NCBI GenBank assembly: GCA_964400725.1
Contig: CAYNVS010000002.1
Span: forward strand, 62,001 to 126,000
Direction of reading: 5' to 3'
Source: CAYNVS01 sp964400725
Lineage (GTDB): Bacteria; Myxococcota_A; SURF-8; CAYNVS01
DNA: 64,000 nucleotides
The position numbers and the translations under genes are program-made. Shown here in pieces: positions 1-8,480 of this stretch (positions within the stretch are counted from its first letter, which is position 1; each line of letters starts with the position of its first letter). The notes below the pieces were generated by a model. It ran no database searches, was not told the origin of the DNA, and worked only from the letters and a program-made list of their open reading frames with translations.

Positions 1-1
1 C

Positions 2-160
2 GCCGAAGCGAAATTCCTTGAAGACATGTGCCGCTTTCATTTAACGGTAGGAATTCTAGTCCCCGGAATCGCGGGCTCGTCAAAGGTAAACGCGCTTTCA
101 AATCTGGAGGCGACCGATAAAATTTATTTCATGCAGGCGGCTTTTACGCTTAACATTTAA
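2..160 (+). CDS. C-terminal fragment of an unidentified protein, cut by the window edge
   Basis: An open frame enters from the left edge and stops at TAA 158-160, giving 52 residues. The stretch PGIAG...KVNALSNLE loosely resembles the PGMTGLxQVxGRSNL segment of bacterial sugar transferases (undecaprenyl-phosphate glycosylphosphotransferases). If that is right, the protein stops about 15 residues earlier than the family usually does. The same frame stays open again from 161 to TGA 308-310, so a nonsense mutation is possible. The match is by eye and weak; a chance ORF end cannot be excluded. Confidence 0.3.
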   Translation, partial: AEAKFLEDMCRFHLTVGILVPGIAGSSKVNALSNLEATDKIYFMQAAFTLNI

Positions 161-322
161 ACCTTTCAGCCGCTTTTGCCCGCAAGCCGGCGCCGCGCGG
201 TCGAGGGTCTTCTTTTGGACGCGATTAATTTTTTGAATTTGACTAAACGCCGCTTTTCCGCGAGCATTACGCTTCAACAACGCGCGCCGGAACCTTATAA
301 GCCGGATTGAAAGCGAGCCGTA

Positions 323-1108
323 TTGAAACCTAACAGGCTTACAAAATCGTTCAAAGGAATCCCGTACGGGAAAAATCGTCTTTACGAGCTTTTCGGCGCG
401 GGCGGCGACTCGCCGGATTGGAGCGCCGCGCGAAGCATGCTTTACGCGATATTGATTCCCGCGCTTTTATCATTCTGGCTCAACAAGGTTTACGGAAACC
501 TTCTGCTCGGCGCTTCGACCAAAGCGTGGTTCAACGTCTGGCTGTTCCTTTACGGAATGAAAAAAGATTTATATCACTTAAATCAGTTGAACGACATCGC
601 CGGAGCCTTTTTGAAAGGCGTCTTCGCGTGGGGAATGTACCTGGTCGTTTTTACCAAAATGAAACGACGCGGCTTTTTCGCGCAGTTCGCCGTAATGGCG
701 GCGGCGGCGGCGCTTTACGTTTTTATGTGGTTTATAATATCCGGCTTCCGCTGGACGCTTCTTATAAGGTTTATTAGTCATAATTACGCGTTCGTTATAT
801 TAGACGCTTTCACAACCGCAATATTTCCGGCGTTCGTCGTTATTTCATTCGGAGAGATTAAAAGATCGGGCAGGGCGGTATTGACGGCTTTCCTCGGCTA
901 CTACGTATTCGTCGCCTGCGTTTACACCGTTTATAAAATCGTTCATCTTTACTACGCGTATAAAATCATCGACGCCGTCGATTTGCACTCCGTGGCCTTT
1001 TCGATCTTTTTCGCCGTATTTAAGGGACTGACGGCATACTTTATAATCCGCTTTTTGCGCCCCGATTACATGAGCCGCGTAAATCCGGAGCCGGTTTCTT
1101 TAAAATAA
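323..1108 (+). CDS. Polytopic inner-membrane protein, unknown function
   Basis: A 261-residue hydrophobic protein with about six predicted membrane segments (roughly residues 38-58, 92-110, 118-140, 150-175, 186-208 and 225-248) and short basic loops. The start is a TTG at 323 without a convincing Shine-Dalgarno, so the true start is uncertain; an ATG at residue 39 would cut into the first helix. No family was recognised. It stands alone on the plus strand, convergent with the next gene, with an imperfect hairpin between them. Confidence 0.7.
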   Translation: MKPNRLTKSFKGIPYGKNRLYELFGAGGDSPDWSAARSMLYAILIPALLSFWLNKVYGNLLLGASTKAWFNVWLFLYGMKKDLYHLNQLNDIAGAFLKGVFAWGMYLVVFTKMKRRGFFAQFAVMAAAAALYVFMWFIISGFRWTLLIRFISHNYAFVILDAFTTAIFPAFVVISFGEIKRSGRAVLTAFLGYYVFVACVYTVYKIVHLYYAYKIIDAVDLHSVAFSIFFAVFKGLTAYFIIRFLRPDYMSRVNPEPVSLK

Positions 1109-1110
1109 TA

Positions 1111-1136
1111 AAAAAGAGGCCTGCGGCTCCTTTTAT
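1111..1136. terminator. Imperfect bidirectional terminator hairpin
   Basis: An A-rich run, a GAGGCC/GGCTC stem with one bulge around TGC, then TTTT. It lies between two convergent genes, so it could serve both strands. Confidence 0.45.
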
Positions 1137-1164
1137 TAGGTCAAACTCCGATAAAATACCGCTC

Positions 1165-3051
1165 TTAAAATCTTCTTCTGGCCGCCGCTAATCCCGCAAT
1201 CGCCGCCGCCGCAAGCCATTCGACGCATCCCGCCGCGCATCCGCCGGAGCTTTTCTTTCCCGCGATTTCGCTCTGAGTCTCCATGTCGGCGTCCCCGCCT
1301 TCGTTCTCTTCTTCCGGCTCAACGTTTCCGCCGACGGGTATGTGCGCGCGCGCAAACGGCGACACGTTTACTTCTCCCGGCGCGGTCGCCTTCATGTAGC
1401 GGGCAATCCAATAGCTCGCGAGCAAATCTCCTCCGGGGTTAAGCGTAAGCCCGCCGCCGCCGTTCACGTCGAAGGGATTGGAGCGCGCGTTGAAATTGGA
1501 CGTCGGCCTTATAGAAGGGTGCAAAGCCTCCTTAGATTGGTATTTCTTGTCGCTGCGCGGTCCTTCGAGGTATATTACCGTTTTGCCGTCAATCGCAAGA
1601 CACCGCTTCGCGGCTATTTCCGCCTCGTCGCAGTTGATTCTTTCCTCTTCCCAGTAGGGGCCGAGCTTAAAACCCTTCAACAAATCGACGAACTCGGCGA
1701 CCAGAGCGCCGCTTACTCCGCGGTCGGTCAACGTCATGTAAACGGCGTGCCACAGCGGCTGTTTGCAATTCTTCGCCGAATGCGGTTCGTTCGGTCTGTC
1801 CCACCAGAATTCTTCGAGAAACCGGCGCATGACGTCCGCGACGGCCTTGTCTTTCTCAAGGTAAATGTTGAGCCACAGCGCGACGCTAATCAGGTCGGGG
1901 TCGTCGTAGTTGGTGTTTACCCCCATGTAAATGTAGTCGGTCGCGCCCGCCGTGCGCAGAACCATATCTAAGTAACCCCGCGCGCTTAAAAGCTCGTTGT
2001 AATAATACCGCTCTATTTCCGCGTCGCCCGCCATGTGGTAAAGCCCTTTCATAATGCCCATGGCCATTATGAGGTTGAACTTATTGAACGTCTTTCCTTC
2101 TTGGTTGAGATAGAACGACTCGATGGAGTAAGGATTTAGGTCGCTGTATTTCGTCGCTCTGCCGTCGGCGTCCATTATTATGAGATCGTATTCGCCTTCG
2201 CCCGCAAGCCCAGGCAGCTGGGAGACTTCGCGCTTTTTCATCAACATTCCGGCTATAAGGCGCGCGTCCGCCGAGAGCTGTTCGACGAGGCTCTGGTCGA
2301 TGTCCGGATCGCCTTTCATCGCGTCGTAAAGCGAGACCATCGCGAATATCTGCCCAACGAGCTGATCCTTGCTGGCCGAATCAATCCAGCTCCATACGCC
2401 CGCCGGCAGTTCGCCGTTTGAGTTGTCGGCGCGCTCCGTGCCGTTGCTTTTCGGCTGAGGCAGCGGAACGCCGTCTTTGTCGAACAGCGGCATGGTCTCT
2501 GTCGGCTCGCCGGGGACGGGCGGATCGTTGGGGTTTTCGGGAACCAGCCTGCGCACGCCGCGCGCAACAAGCCCGTTTCCGCCTGTAACTACTTTAAAAA
2601 CGTGCCACGATTTGGCGGCGCGGACGACCCGGTCGCGCGCCGTTTTAAGCTCGTCCGCCGGCGCTCCTTCGCGCTTCAGCGTCAAGTATTCGTAAGCCGT
2701 TCCGACAAGCGCGACGCCGCCGAAGAAGCCGAGGTCTCCGTGCTCCCCAAAATATGAAATCAGCTCGTAAGGATGTTTGCCGGTTACGGCCTTTACGTCT
2801 TCGCTTTCCGTCTGCGCGAGGAACTGCGTAATAAGATCGGCGCTCTCTTTATCCTTGGGGATTACGTCCAGCGACAGGCCGAACGGATAGGCGTTGAAAG
2901 AGTAAAATTGGCGGCCGTGATTTTTCATCATCGCGTCGAGGGCTGAGTCGGCGCCTTTGGAAATTATCGGCGAATCGGACTGCGCGAAAGCGGCGAAGGC
3001 GGCCAGCGCCGCGGCGCAAACGCCCAAGATTAAAGACTTTTTCAAGTTCAT
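1165..3051 (-). CDS. Exported protein with MYXO-CTERM-like C-terminal sorting tail
   Basis: A 628-residue protein. Residues 1-23 form a Sec signal peptide (MNLKK, hydrophobic core, AFA|QS). The body is rich in Tyr, Trp and helix-forming segments and matches no family I recognise. An acidic linker (PEEENEGGDADME) precedes SSGGCAAGC at about 601-609, a hydrophobic helix at 610-624 and RRR at 625-627. This tripartite tail is the layout of MYXO-CTERM/Synergist-CTERM sorting signals, which implies C-terminal processing and surface anchoring. AGGAG sits 7 nt before the ATG. The gene lies 158 nt downstream of the radical SAM gene on the same strand, and a TGTACA-type dyad lies in that gap. Confidence 0.75.
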   Translation of the reverse strand: MNLKKSLILGVCAAALAAFAAFAQSDSPIISKGADSALDAMMKNHGRQFYSFNAYPFGLSLDVIPKDKESADLITQFLAQTESEDVKAVTGKHPYELISYFGEHGDLGFFGGVALVGTAYEYLTLKREGAPADELKTARDRVVRAAKSWHVFKVVTGGNGLVARGVRRLVPENPNDPPVPGEPTETMPLFDKDGVPLPQPKSNGTERADNSNGELPAGVWSWIDSASKDQLVGQIFAMVSLYDAMKGDPDIDQSLVEQLSADARLIAGMLMKKREVSQLPGLAGEGEYDLIIMDADGRATKYSDLNPYSIESFYLNQEGKTFNKFNLIMAMGIMKGLYHMAGDAEIERYYYNELLSARGYLDMVLRTAGATDYIYMGVNTNYDDPDLISVALWLNIYLEKDKAVADVMRRFLEEFWWDRPNEPHSAKNCKQPLWHAVYMTLTDRGVSGALVAEFVDLLKGFKLGPYWEEERINCDEAEIAAKRCLAIDGKTVIYLEGPRSDKKYQSKEALHPSIRPTSNFNARSNPFDVNGGGGLTLNPGGDLLASYWIARYMKATAPGEVNVSPFARAHIPVGGNVEPEEENEGGDADMETQSEIAGKKSSGGCAAGCVEWLAAAAIAGLAAARRRF

Positions 3052-3194
3052 GCAAAAGCTCCTGAGTTTGATTTAACGGGCAAAAAATAGATTTTGCATC
3101 GGGCGCGGACGGCGTCAAATAAGATTTGAAAATCGCTTTATCGCGGCAATGCGGAATTCTACCATGATGCACTTTTTGTTCATTATATTCATTA

Positions 3195-3209
3195 TGTACA
3201 TTTTGTACA
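3195..3209. promoter_or_regulatory. TGTACA-N3-TGTACA dyad, candidate Phd/YefM-type operator
   Basis: Two TGTACA hexamers separated by TTT, extended to near-symmetric ATGTACA/TGTACAT arms. TGTACA is the core bound by YefM-type antitoxins (established for YefM-YoeB). The 9-bp core-to-core spacing is identical to the perfect palindrome before the phd-like gene at 34.26 kb. It abuts the radical SAM stop codon and lies 144 nt upstream of the MYXO-CTERM-like gene. Confidence 0.5.
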
Positions 3210-4499
3210 TTATTGCTGCTTTTCCGTCAGAGGTCTCAGCTCGGACGTTCCTCTGCGCTCCGCGTATTCCTTCCACAGCCCTCCGCACGCCTCGTCCGCC
3301 GCGCAGCCGGCGCAGACCGGAGCTTTTACGCGCTCTTCCGACCACGCCGTCGCGGTCTCTTCCAGCTCCGCGCCTTCCGGCTCCGCCTTCGAATGAGAAA
3401 CGCAATAGTCTCTAAACTGCGCCCGCATCCGGGCCGGCGCGGCGCACAGAGGGAGATCGTGCATCAAAACGGGAACGGGAATTTTCTCCGCCTCGGCCAG
3501 CAGCCGCTCAAGCGGCTCGCGCATCGCCGTAAGAGTAGGGACGACGTCTTCAAAGCTCTCCGCCGCCGCTCCGTAAGGATAAACGAAAAAAAAGTCCATC
3601 GCGTCGAGCTCGTATTGAGAAAGAAAGCGCGCCGCGGCGTCGAGCCCGCCTAAGTTGTAATTGCAAATTACCGTATTTGTAAAAAGCTGCGGCCCGCGCG
3701 GGCCGGCCTCTTTGCGGACTCGCAAAATTGCGCTCAGGTTCTCAAGCGCGCGCCGCTTCTGGTCGAACGCCCTCTTGTTGCGGGTAATTGCCGCCTCTAC
3801 CGCCTCGTCGCCGGAATGAACGGACAGCGTAATTCTGTCAAGCCCCGCTTCTATCAGCTCGAGCGCGTAATCCGGCTCGCAAAGCCTGGCTCCGTTTGAA
3901 ATTACTTTTACTTCCTTAAAACCCGCCTCGCGCGAAAACCGCGCAAGGTTTGGCAAATCCTCGCGCAGCGTCGGCTCCATTGCCGAGAACGTAACGCTTT
4001 TAAACCCCTTCCTCAGCAGCGATTCGAGCTCCCGCTTCGCTTCGTCCGTCGATATTTCGGCTATCGGCAGACGCGCGTCGGTGCAGAAGACGCAGCGGTT
4101 CTGGCAGCGCCGCGAAATGAGAAGAACGGTCTGCTCGTTTTTGGGTATGTCGGCCCGCGCGGGAATAAGCGCTTTCCACGGCGTACCGCAAAGACGCGCT
4201 TCGTTGCGCTCGAAGATCGCCGCCACCGCCAGCGCGAGCGTCTTCGCCGCCTCCGACGGCCTCGCTCGTCCGCCGAAGGCGAACTTTGCGGCGCGGGCGG
4301 CCTTCCAATGAGCGGCGTCCGCGTAAGGAGGATACAGCAGAAGAGCGAGCTCGTCGCCGTCGTCCCGCTTAAAAAGCAGCGACGACTGCGTTTCTCCTTC
4401 GGTTAGTTCCGCCAGCCGCCAGCCGCCCATGAACGGCTTCCCCTTAACGATCGGCGCGATGAACGCCGACAGCGGCTTTTGGGAGAAATTCACGGGCAT
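3210..4499 (-). CDS. Radical SAM protein with C-terminal SPASM-like cysteines
   Basis: A 429-residue protein. The radical SAM cluster motif CQNRCVFC (CxxxCxxC) is near residues 130-137, followed by ISTDEAKRELES and the TFSAMEPTLRED segment typical of the TIM-barrel core. Near the C-terminus, CAGCAADEACGGLW...Y (about 398-414) supplies extra cysteines as in SPASM/Twitch-type auxiliary clusters, so peptide or protein modification is plausible. It starts 4 nt after the stop of the PEP/pyruvate-binding fusion gene, indicating translational coupling. The N-terminal 100 residues match nothing I know. The substrate is unknown; no short precursor peptide gene was found beside it. Confidence 0.85.
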   Translation of the reverse strand: MPVNFSQKPLSAFIAPIVKGKPFMGGWRLAELTEGETQSSLLFKRDDGDELALLLYPPYADAAHWKAARAAKFAFGGRARPSEAAKTLALAVAAIFERNEARLCGTPWKALIPARADIPKNEQTVLLISRRCQNRCVFCTDARLPIAEISTDEAKRELESLLRKGFKSVTFSAMEPTLREDLPNLARFSREAGFKEVKVISNGARLCEPDYALELIEAGLDRITLSVHSGDEAVEAAITRNKRAFDQKRRALENLSAILRVRKEAGPRGPQLFTNTVICNYNLGGLDAAARFLSQYELDAMDFFFVYPYGAAAESFEDVVPTLTAMREPLERLLAEAEKIPVPVLMHDLPLCAAPARMRAQFRDYCVSHSKAEPEGAELEETATAWSEERVKAPVCAGCAADEACGGLWKEYAERRGTSELRPLTEKQQ

Positions 4500-4503
4500 T
4501 GAG

Positions 4504-7500
4504 CTAATTCGTTTTCTTCATTTCGAGCGGTTTGGCCGGATCGCTTACGGCGCTGATTTTAATCGCGTAGCTGTCTCGCCGCGCAATGTCGGCGTCGGTT
4601 ACGATGTGAACGTCGAGCAGCCCTTTGGAAGAAAAGCCCGTTTTAAGGTAATTCGCCTCGCCGAGGCTCGCGCTCCACCCTTCCAAATAATTTTCCAGCG
4701 TTTGCCGCTGAATTTCGTTTCCGTCGAAATGAACTATTATATCGATGTCGCTGCCGGCCCCGGCGGTCGCGTTTTTAACGCTTCCGAAGAGGTACATTCC
4801 TTTGACGCCGTACTTCGCCGGGTCTATCGAGGCCGCGACCTTTTCGGCCATGCGCAGGCGCCAGCGCCAATGCTCGTCCTGCTTGGTTTCCTTCGTCTCG
4901 AATTTAGACAGCTTCGTAATCGAAGCCTGAGGCTTTTTCTCATCCTCCGCCGCCGCCGCGCCGCCTATCGGCTCCGAAAGAAAACCGTAGGCTTTCTGCT
5001 CGTCGCCGTTGGCGTAAACTTGAAGCGCGAGTCCGCCGGTCGCCGCCGCGACGTCGATTACGCGCACGACCTCGGAGAATTCCGCGCATTCCGGCAGCAA
5101 ATCGGCCAGCACGCTTGGGCTGTTTTCAAAGAAAGCGCGGTTGAAGACCGCGTCCGGATCGTCGGGATAAAGCGGAAGATAGCGTATGGAAGCCTCGACC
5201 AAATCTTGAAAAAAGTGCGTTCCGAACGACAAATCGGGCGTGTAGTTTCCTTTGCGGAAAGCCATTTCAACCAGCGCCGCCGTGTTGTTGATGTCGGAGT
5301 AGCCGACCTGCACGCCGAGCTTCACGTCGCCGCGGCTCCCCCAGCGCCCCGGCCCCATTAGTATGAACTGCCGCTTAGGCAGCGCGTTGTTAAGCCTGCC
5401 GACCGTTCTGGCGACCGCCTTCAGCTCGTAGGAGGTATGAAGCGCGTCGTACTTTTCCGGGTTGACGTAAACGATATGCGTTACGTCCCGCAGCGAGCCG
5501 TCCGAGACGTACTTGTTTGCCGAAAAGAGAACGCGGTCGGGAGAAAGTTTTTTGGGCGGCTCCACCGTTATTTTTTCTCCGGAGCCGCTTTGCGGGCGGC
5601 ATTGCAGCAGATAAAAATTTTCCCCGTCGCACGCGAATTCTATGTCGATCGGCGAATTGTAAGCCTTTGAGAGAACCTCAAGCAGCGCGTTGATTTTCTT
5701 AACGAAATCGCCGCCGCGCACCAGCCCGTCGAAAGTGGCGACCAGAAAATCTTTCTCGAAATCGACGTAAACGCCGCAAGGCCGCGTCATTCCGTCGCGG
5801 ATTATGGAAAAGACGTCCTGAAGCCCTTTGAACTCGCCGCCGCATTCCTTCAGGAAATCTTCGATTTTAATCGTTTCGATGCAGTTCTTTTTAATATTTA
5901 TCGCGTCTATGTACTTGGGCGCGTACGCGATTACCTCTTCCACTCCCGCGTTTACCCTAAGATGCGGCTGCCCCGGAGCTATCAGAGCCGGATAGTCGTC
6001 GCCGAGCCTGTCAACCGCGCGGGTGCCCAGCCCCGGAACGAGCCTCGCCAGCCCGTCTTCGCGCTTTATCCGCTGGCTCCATCTGAACTCGTTGCAGCTG
6101 AACGCGACTCCGGCGTACGTCGGCAAAAGGTAGTCGCCCGCCCGCGAGCCTACTACTTCCTGAATTAAAATCGCCATTTCGTCCTGATAATCCAGCAGGC
6201 CGCGCTCGGCGCGGTACTGTATCGGGTCGGGGTTGAACATCGAGGCGTAAACTTCGGCTATCGCGTCAAGCAGGGCTTCGAGACGCTGCTTTTTCGTTCC
6301 TTGGTTGGCGATGAACAGGCTTTTATATTTGCCGGAGAACGCCGCTCCGAGGCTGTCTTCGAGCAGCGAGGACGAGCGGACTATAAGCGGGCGGTCGCCG
6401 AAGTCGTCCAGCGCCATCGCTATGCCTTTAACCATTTCGGGCGAGAACGACGAATTTTTAAACAGCATGACGACGTTGGGATACTCCATCCTTATCTGGT
6501 CTATGTCGCGGTACTTGTATTCGAGCAGCTCCTCCAAGTGGTTGTAATTGATGAAGTCCATAAGGCCGTCCGAGGCGATGTACCACGCCTTGGGAGCCTT
6601 TATTTCCGCCAGTTCCGGCCGCTGCGGCGCCGCTTGCCGGATTATCTGCATAGCCAAAAACAACCCAGTTGATTTGCCGCCCAGCTTGCCGTTGCTGTGA
6701 AGCGGATAAATAATGTGGCTTGAAAGCGCCGCGAAGTCGTCTATCCCGACGTATTGTTTGCCGAAGTTAATGAACTCCAGACGACGGCTGAGAAATCTGC
6801 GTATGAGCGACACTTTTACGGCGTTCATCGTCGAGACGGAAAGATCCGATTCTTTGACGTCTGAGTGTTTATAACGGGTTATCGCGTCGGCTATGTCCGA
6901 CAGCGAAGTGGAGTGGTCTTCAAGCACGTCGATTAGAAAGCTGACCTTGTTTTCCTTAATCCACTTCTGCACGCTCGAATAAATCAGCTCGTCGCTTAAA
7001 CTGCGCGAGGCGATTTCGAATATTTCCTCGGAAACGTCGGCGGTGATGCGCAGAGAGCGTTTTTTAAACGGCCTGTTAAGCCCCTCGTGTCCCTCCATGT
7101 AGCCGTCGTCGTTCATTTCAAGCGCGAGGCCGCCCAGCCGCTCAAGCAGCCGCTTGGCTTCTTCCACGCCAATATAGTAAAGGTAATTAAGCATGCGGCG
7201 CGAAACGAGCTGAAACAGAGCTTTGTCGCTGATGCGCAGCATGTCCAGAATGGTGCGCCAGTACTGCCGCTTGCTTTTGGTAACCGCGTCGTTCGCGGCT
7301 TCGAGCTCTTTGAATACCGGCATGAGTTGACGGTGAAAAATGTAATGTCCAAGCCGCTCCGCTACCGTGTTAAGCAGCTTCCGCTCCTCTTTTAAAAACG
7401 GCCCGTCGTCCTGCTCGGCCATTTTTTCGCGGTATGAAACTTCGAGCCGTCCTATTATCGCTCCCTGCGCCACTATGTAGGCGGAGCGCGTCCATTCGGT

Positions 7501-7734
7501 TTCGGCGTAATTGGGCGTAGAATACGAAACGCCTTCGTAGGTTATTCTCGCCTGACACGATTCCGGATAGCGCCAGCCCGGAGGAAGAACGTCGCAGACG
7601 CGCTGAAATATTTCCGCCAACGGCGCGCTCGCGTCGCGCAGTATTTCCTCGATTTGATAAAGGCAGGCAAGCTCCTTGGCGCGCTCGTTGAGCGAGTCCA
7701 GCAGCTTTATTAACGCGCTGTCGCTTTGGCTCAT
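4504..7734 (-). CDS. PEP/pyruvate-binding domain protein fused to a nucleotidyltransferase domain
   Basis: A protein of 1076 residues from the ATG at 7734, preceded by GGAG at 6-nt spacing; an upstream TTG at 7749 would overlap the ribosome site and is rejected. Order: a GAF-like sensor region (about 15-135), a helical middle, then a PPDK N-terminal-type ATP-grasp domain from about 345 (GKLGGKSTG, IVRSSSLLEDS, ILIQEVVG, then LVPGLGTRAVDR). The signature ILMGPGRWGSRGD follows. Near 980, LFGSVKNATAGAGSDIDI gives the GS...DxD motif of MNT/KNTase-type nucleotidyltransferases. No phosphohistidine swivel domain (TxHxxI) is visible, so it is not a complete PEP synthase. It heads an operon with the radical SAM gene. 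Confidence 0.85.
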   Translation of the reverse strand: MSQSDSALIKLLDSLNERAKELACLYQIEEILRDASAPLAEIFQRVCDVLPPGWRYPESCQARITYEGVSYSTPNYAETEWTRSAYIVAQGAIIGRLEVSYREKMAEQDDGPFLKEERKLLNTVAERLGHYIFHRQLMPVFKELEAANDAVTKSKRQYWRTILDMLRISDKALFQLVSRRMLNYLYYIGVEEAKRLLERLGGLALEMNDDGYMEGHEGLNRPFKKRSLRITADVSEEIFEIASRSLSDELIYSSVQKWIKENKVSFLIDVLEDHSTSLSDIADAITRYKHSDVKESDLSVSTMNAVKVSLIRRFLSRRLEFINFGKQYVGIDDFAALSSHIIYPLHSNGKLGGKSTGLFLAMQIIRQAAPQRPELAEIKAPKAWYIASDGLMDFINYNHLEELLEYKYRDIDQIRMEYPNVVMLFKNSSFSPEMVKGIAMALDDFGDRPLIVRSSSLLEDSLGAAFSGKYKSLFIANQGTKKQRLEALLDAIAEVYASMFNPDPIQYRAERGLLDYQDEMAILIQEVVGSRAGDYLLPTYAGVAFSCNEFRWSQRIKREDGLARLVPGLGTRAVDRLGDDYPALIAPGQPHLRVNAGVEEVIAYAPKYIDAINIKKNCIETIKIEDFLKECGGEFKGLQDVFSIIRDGMTRPCGVYVDFEKDFLVATFDGLVRGGDFVKKINALLEVLSKAYNSPIDIEFACDGENFYLLQCRPQSGSGEKITVEPPKKLSPDRVLFSANKYVSDGSLRDVTHIVYVNPEKYDALHTSYELKAVARTVGRLNNALPKRQFILMGPGRWGSRGDVKLGVQVGYSDINNTAALVEMAFRKGNYTPDLSFGTHFFQDLVEASIRYLPLYPDDPDAVFNRAFFENSPSVLADLLPECAEFSEVVRVIDVAAATGGLALQVYANGDEQKAYGFLSEPIGGAAAAEDEKKPQASITKLSKFETKETKQDEHWRWRLRMAEKVAASIDPAKYGVKGMYLFGSVKNATAGAGSDIDIIVHFDGNEIQRQTLENYLEGWSASLGEANYLKTGFSSKGLLDVHIVTDADIARRDSYAIKISAVSDPAKPLEMKKTN

Positions 7735-7946
7735 GCAGTTCTCCTTCAATTCGGCGGGCGAATAGTTCGCTTAACCGCGGTTTATTAATTGTATTGATAA
7801 GCCGGACGGAAGGCAAGCGGCGTTTATAAGGCCGAATCGCTCTCGCTTTCAGGCTAAAAGTTTATTATCGGAAGGGCTCGGCTGCGGCGACGACGCCCGG
7901 CCTCCGCCCGCGCGAGGTCGTCGGCGTCCTTGGCTTTAGGCGCGTC

Positions 7947-8288
7947 TTATTGTCCGGCGGTTTTACGCTCCGTTTTAGACAGGTAGTTCGACAGCTTCGC
8001 CTTATCGAGGTCGCTGATGTCTAAGAACTTAACGCCCATGCGCGGGTCTCCGTCCGGCTTGCACCATACGACTTCCCCTTTGCAGCTTATCGAGTCCTCG
8101 AAATCGGGAAAGTTTACCACAAGTTCGCAGACGGTTCCCACCTCCTCGGCGTACGACGACTTGAGGCTCAGGCCGCCCAGCGATATGTTTTCGATTTTAT
8201 GGAAGAGCAAAACTTCGTCGCCGGAACAATCGACGAAAGCGTTTACTTCAATCCGCGGATACCTTCTTTTGTCTCGCAAGTCGGCCAT
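7947..8288 (-). CDS. PilZ-domain protein (c-di-GMP receptor candidate)
   Basis: A 113-residue single-domain protein. RDKRRYPRIEV near residue 8 supplies the RxxxR motif and NISLGGLSL near 34 the (D/N)xSxxG motif, the two c-di-GMP-contacting elements of PilZ domains. The beta-barrel continues to GVKFLDIS, then a short helix. GAGG lies ahead of the ATG. It is divergent from the thiolase gene. The presence of pilM-Q in the same window fits a cell with c-di-GMP-regulated surface behaviour, but no direct link is shown. Confidence 0.9.
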   Translation of the reverse strand: MADLRDKRRYPRIEVNAFVDCSGDEVLLFHKIENISLGGLSLKSSYAEEVGTVCELVVNFPDFEDSISCKGEVVWCKPDGDPRMGVKFLDISDLDKAKLSNYLSKTERKTAGQ

Positions 8289-8381
8289 GCAATCCTCTCG
8301 TTGGCTGCTTCAAACCTTTCGATAATATTACACAGAAAAGAGTTCCGTTCAACATATTTTGAAATCATTTTTTCAAACATT

Positions 8382-8413
8382 GTCTTGACAGAACAAGACC
8401 GCGGCGGTTAATC
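8382..8413 (+). promoter_or_regulatory. Thiolase promoter with an overlapping operator-like dyad
   Basis: TTGACA at 8385-8390, a 17-bp spacer and TTAATC at 8408-8413 make a good sigma-70-type promoter. Perfect arms GTCTTG (8382-8387) and CAAGAC (8394-8399) flank 6 bp and overlap the -35 box, a suitable place for a repressor. Confidence 0.55.
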
Positions 8414-8480
8414 TTAGCAAAAGAAAGAATGATATTTACAATAAAACATATTAGCAGAACTGTTTTGCCAGGAGGAAACA

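Noticed and set aside
4429..5361. 310-residue plus-strand ORF
   Set aside because: Opposite the nucleotidyltransferase end of the fusion gene and the start of the radical SAM gene, with no family and no ribosome site.
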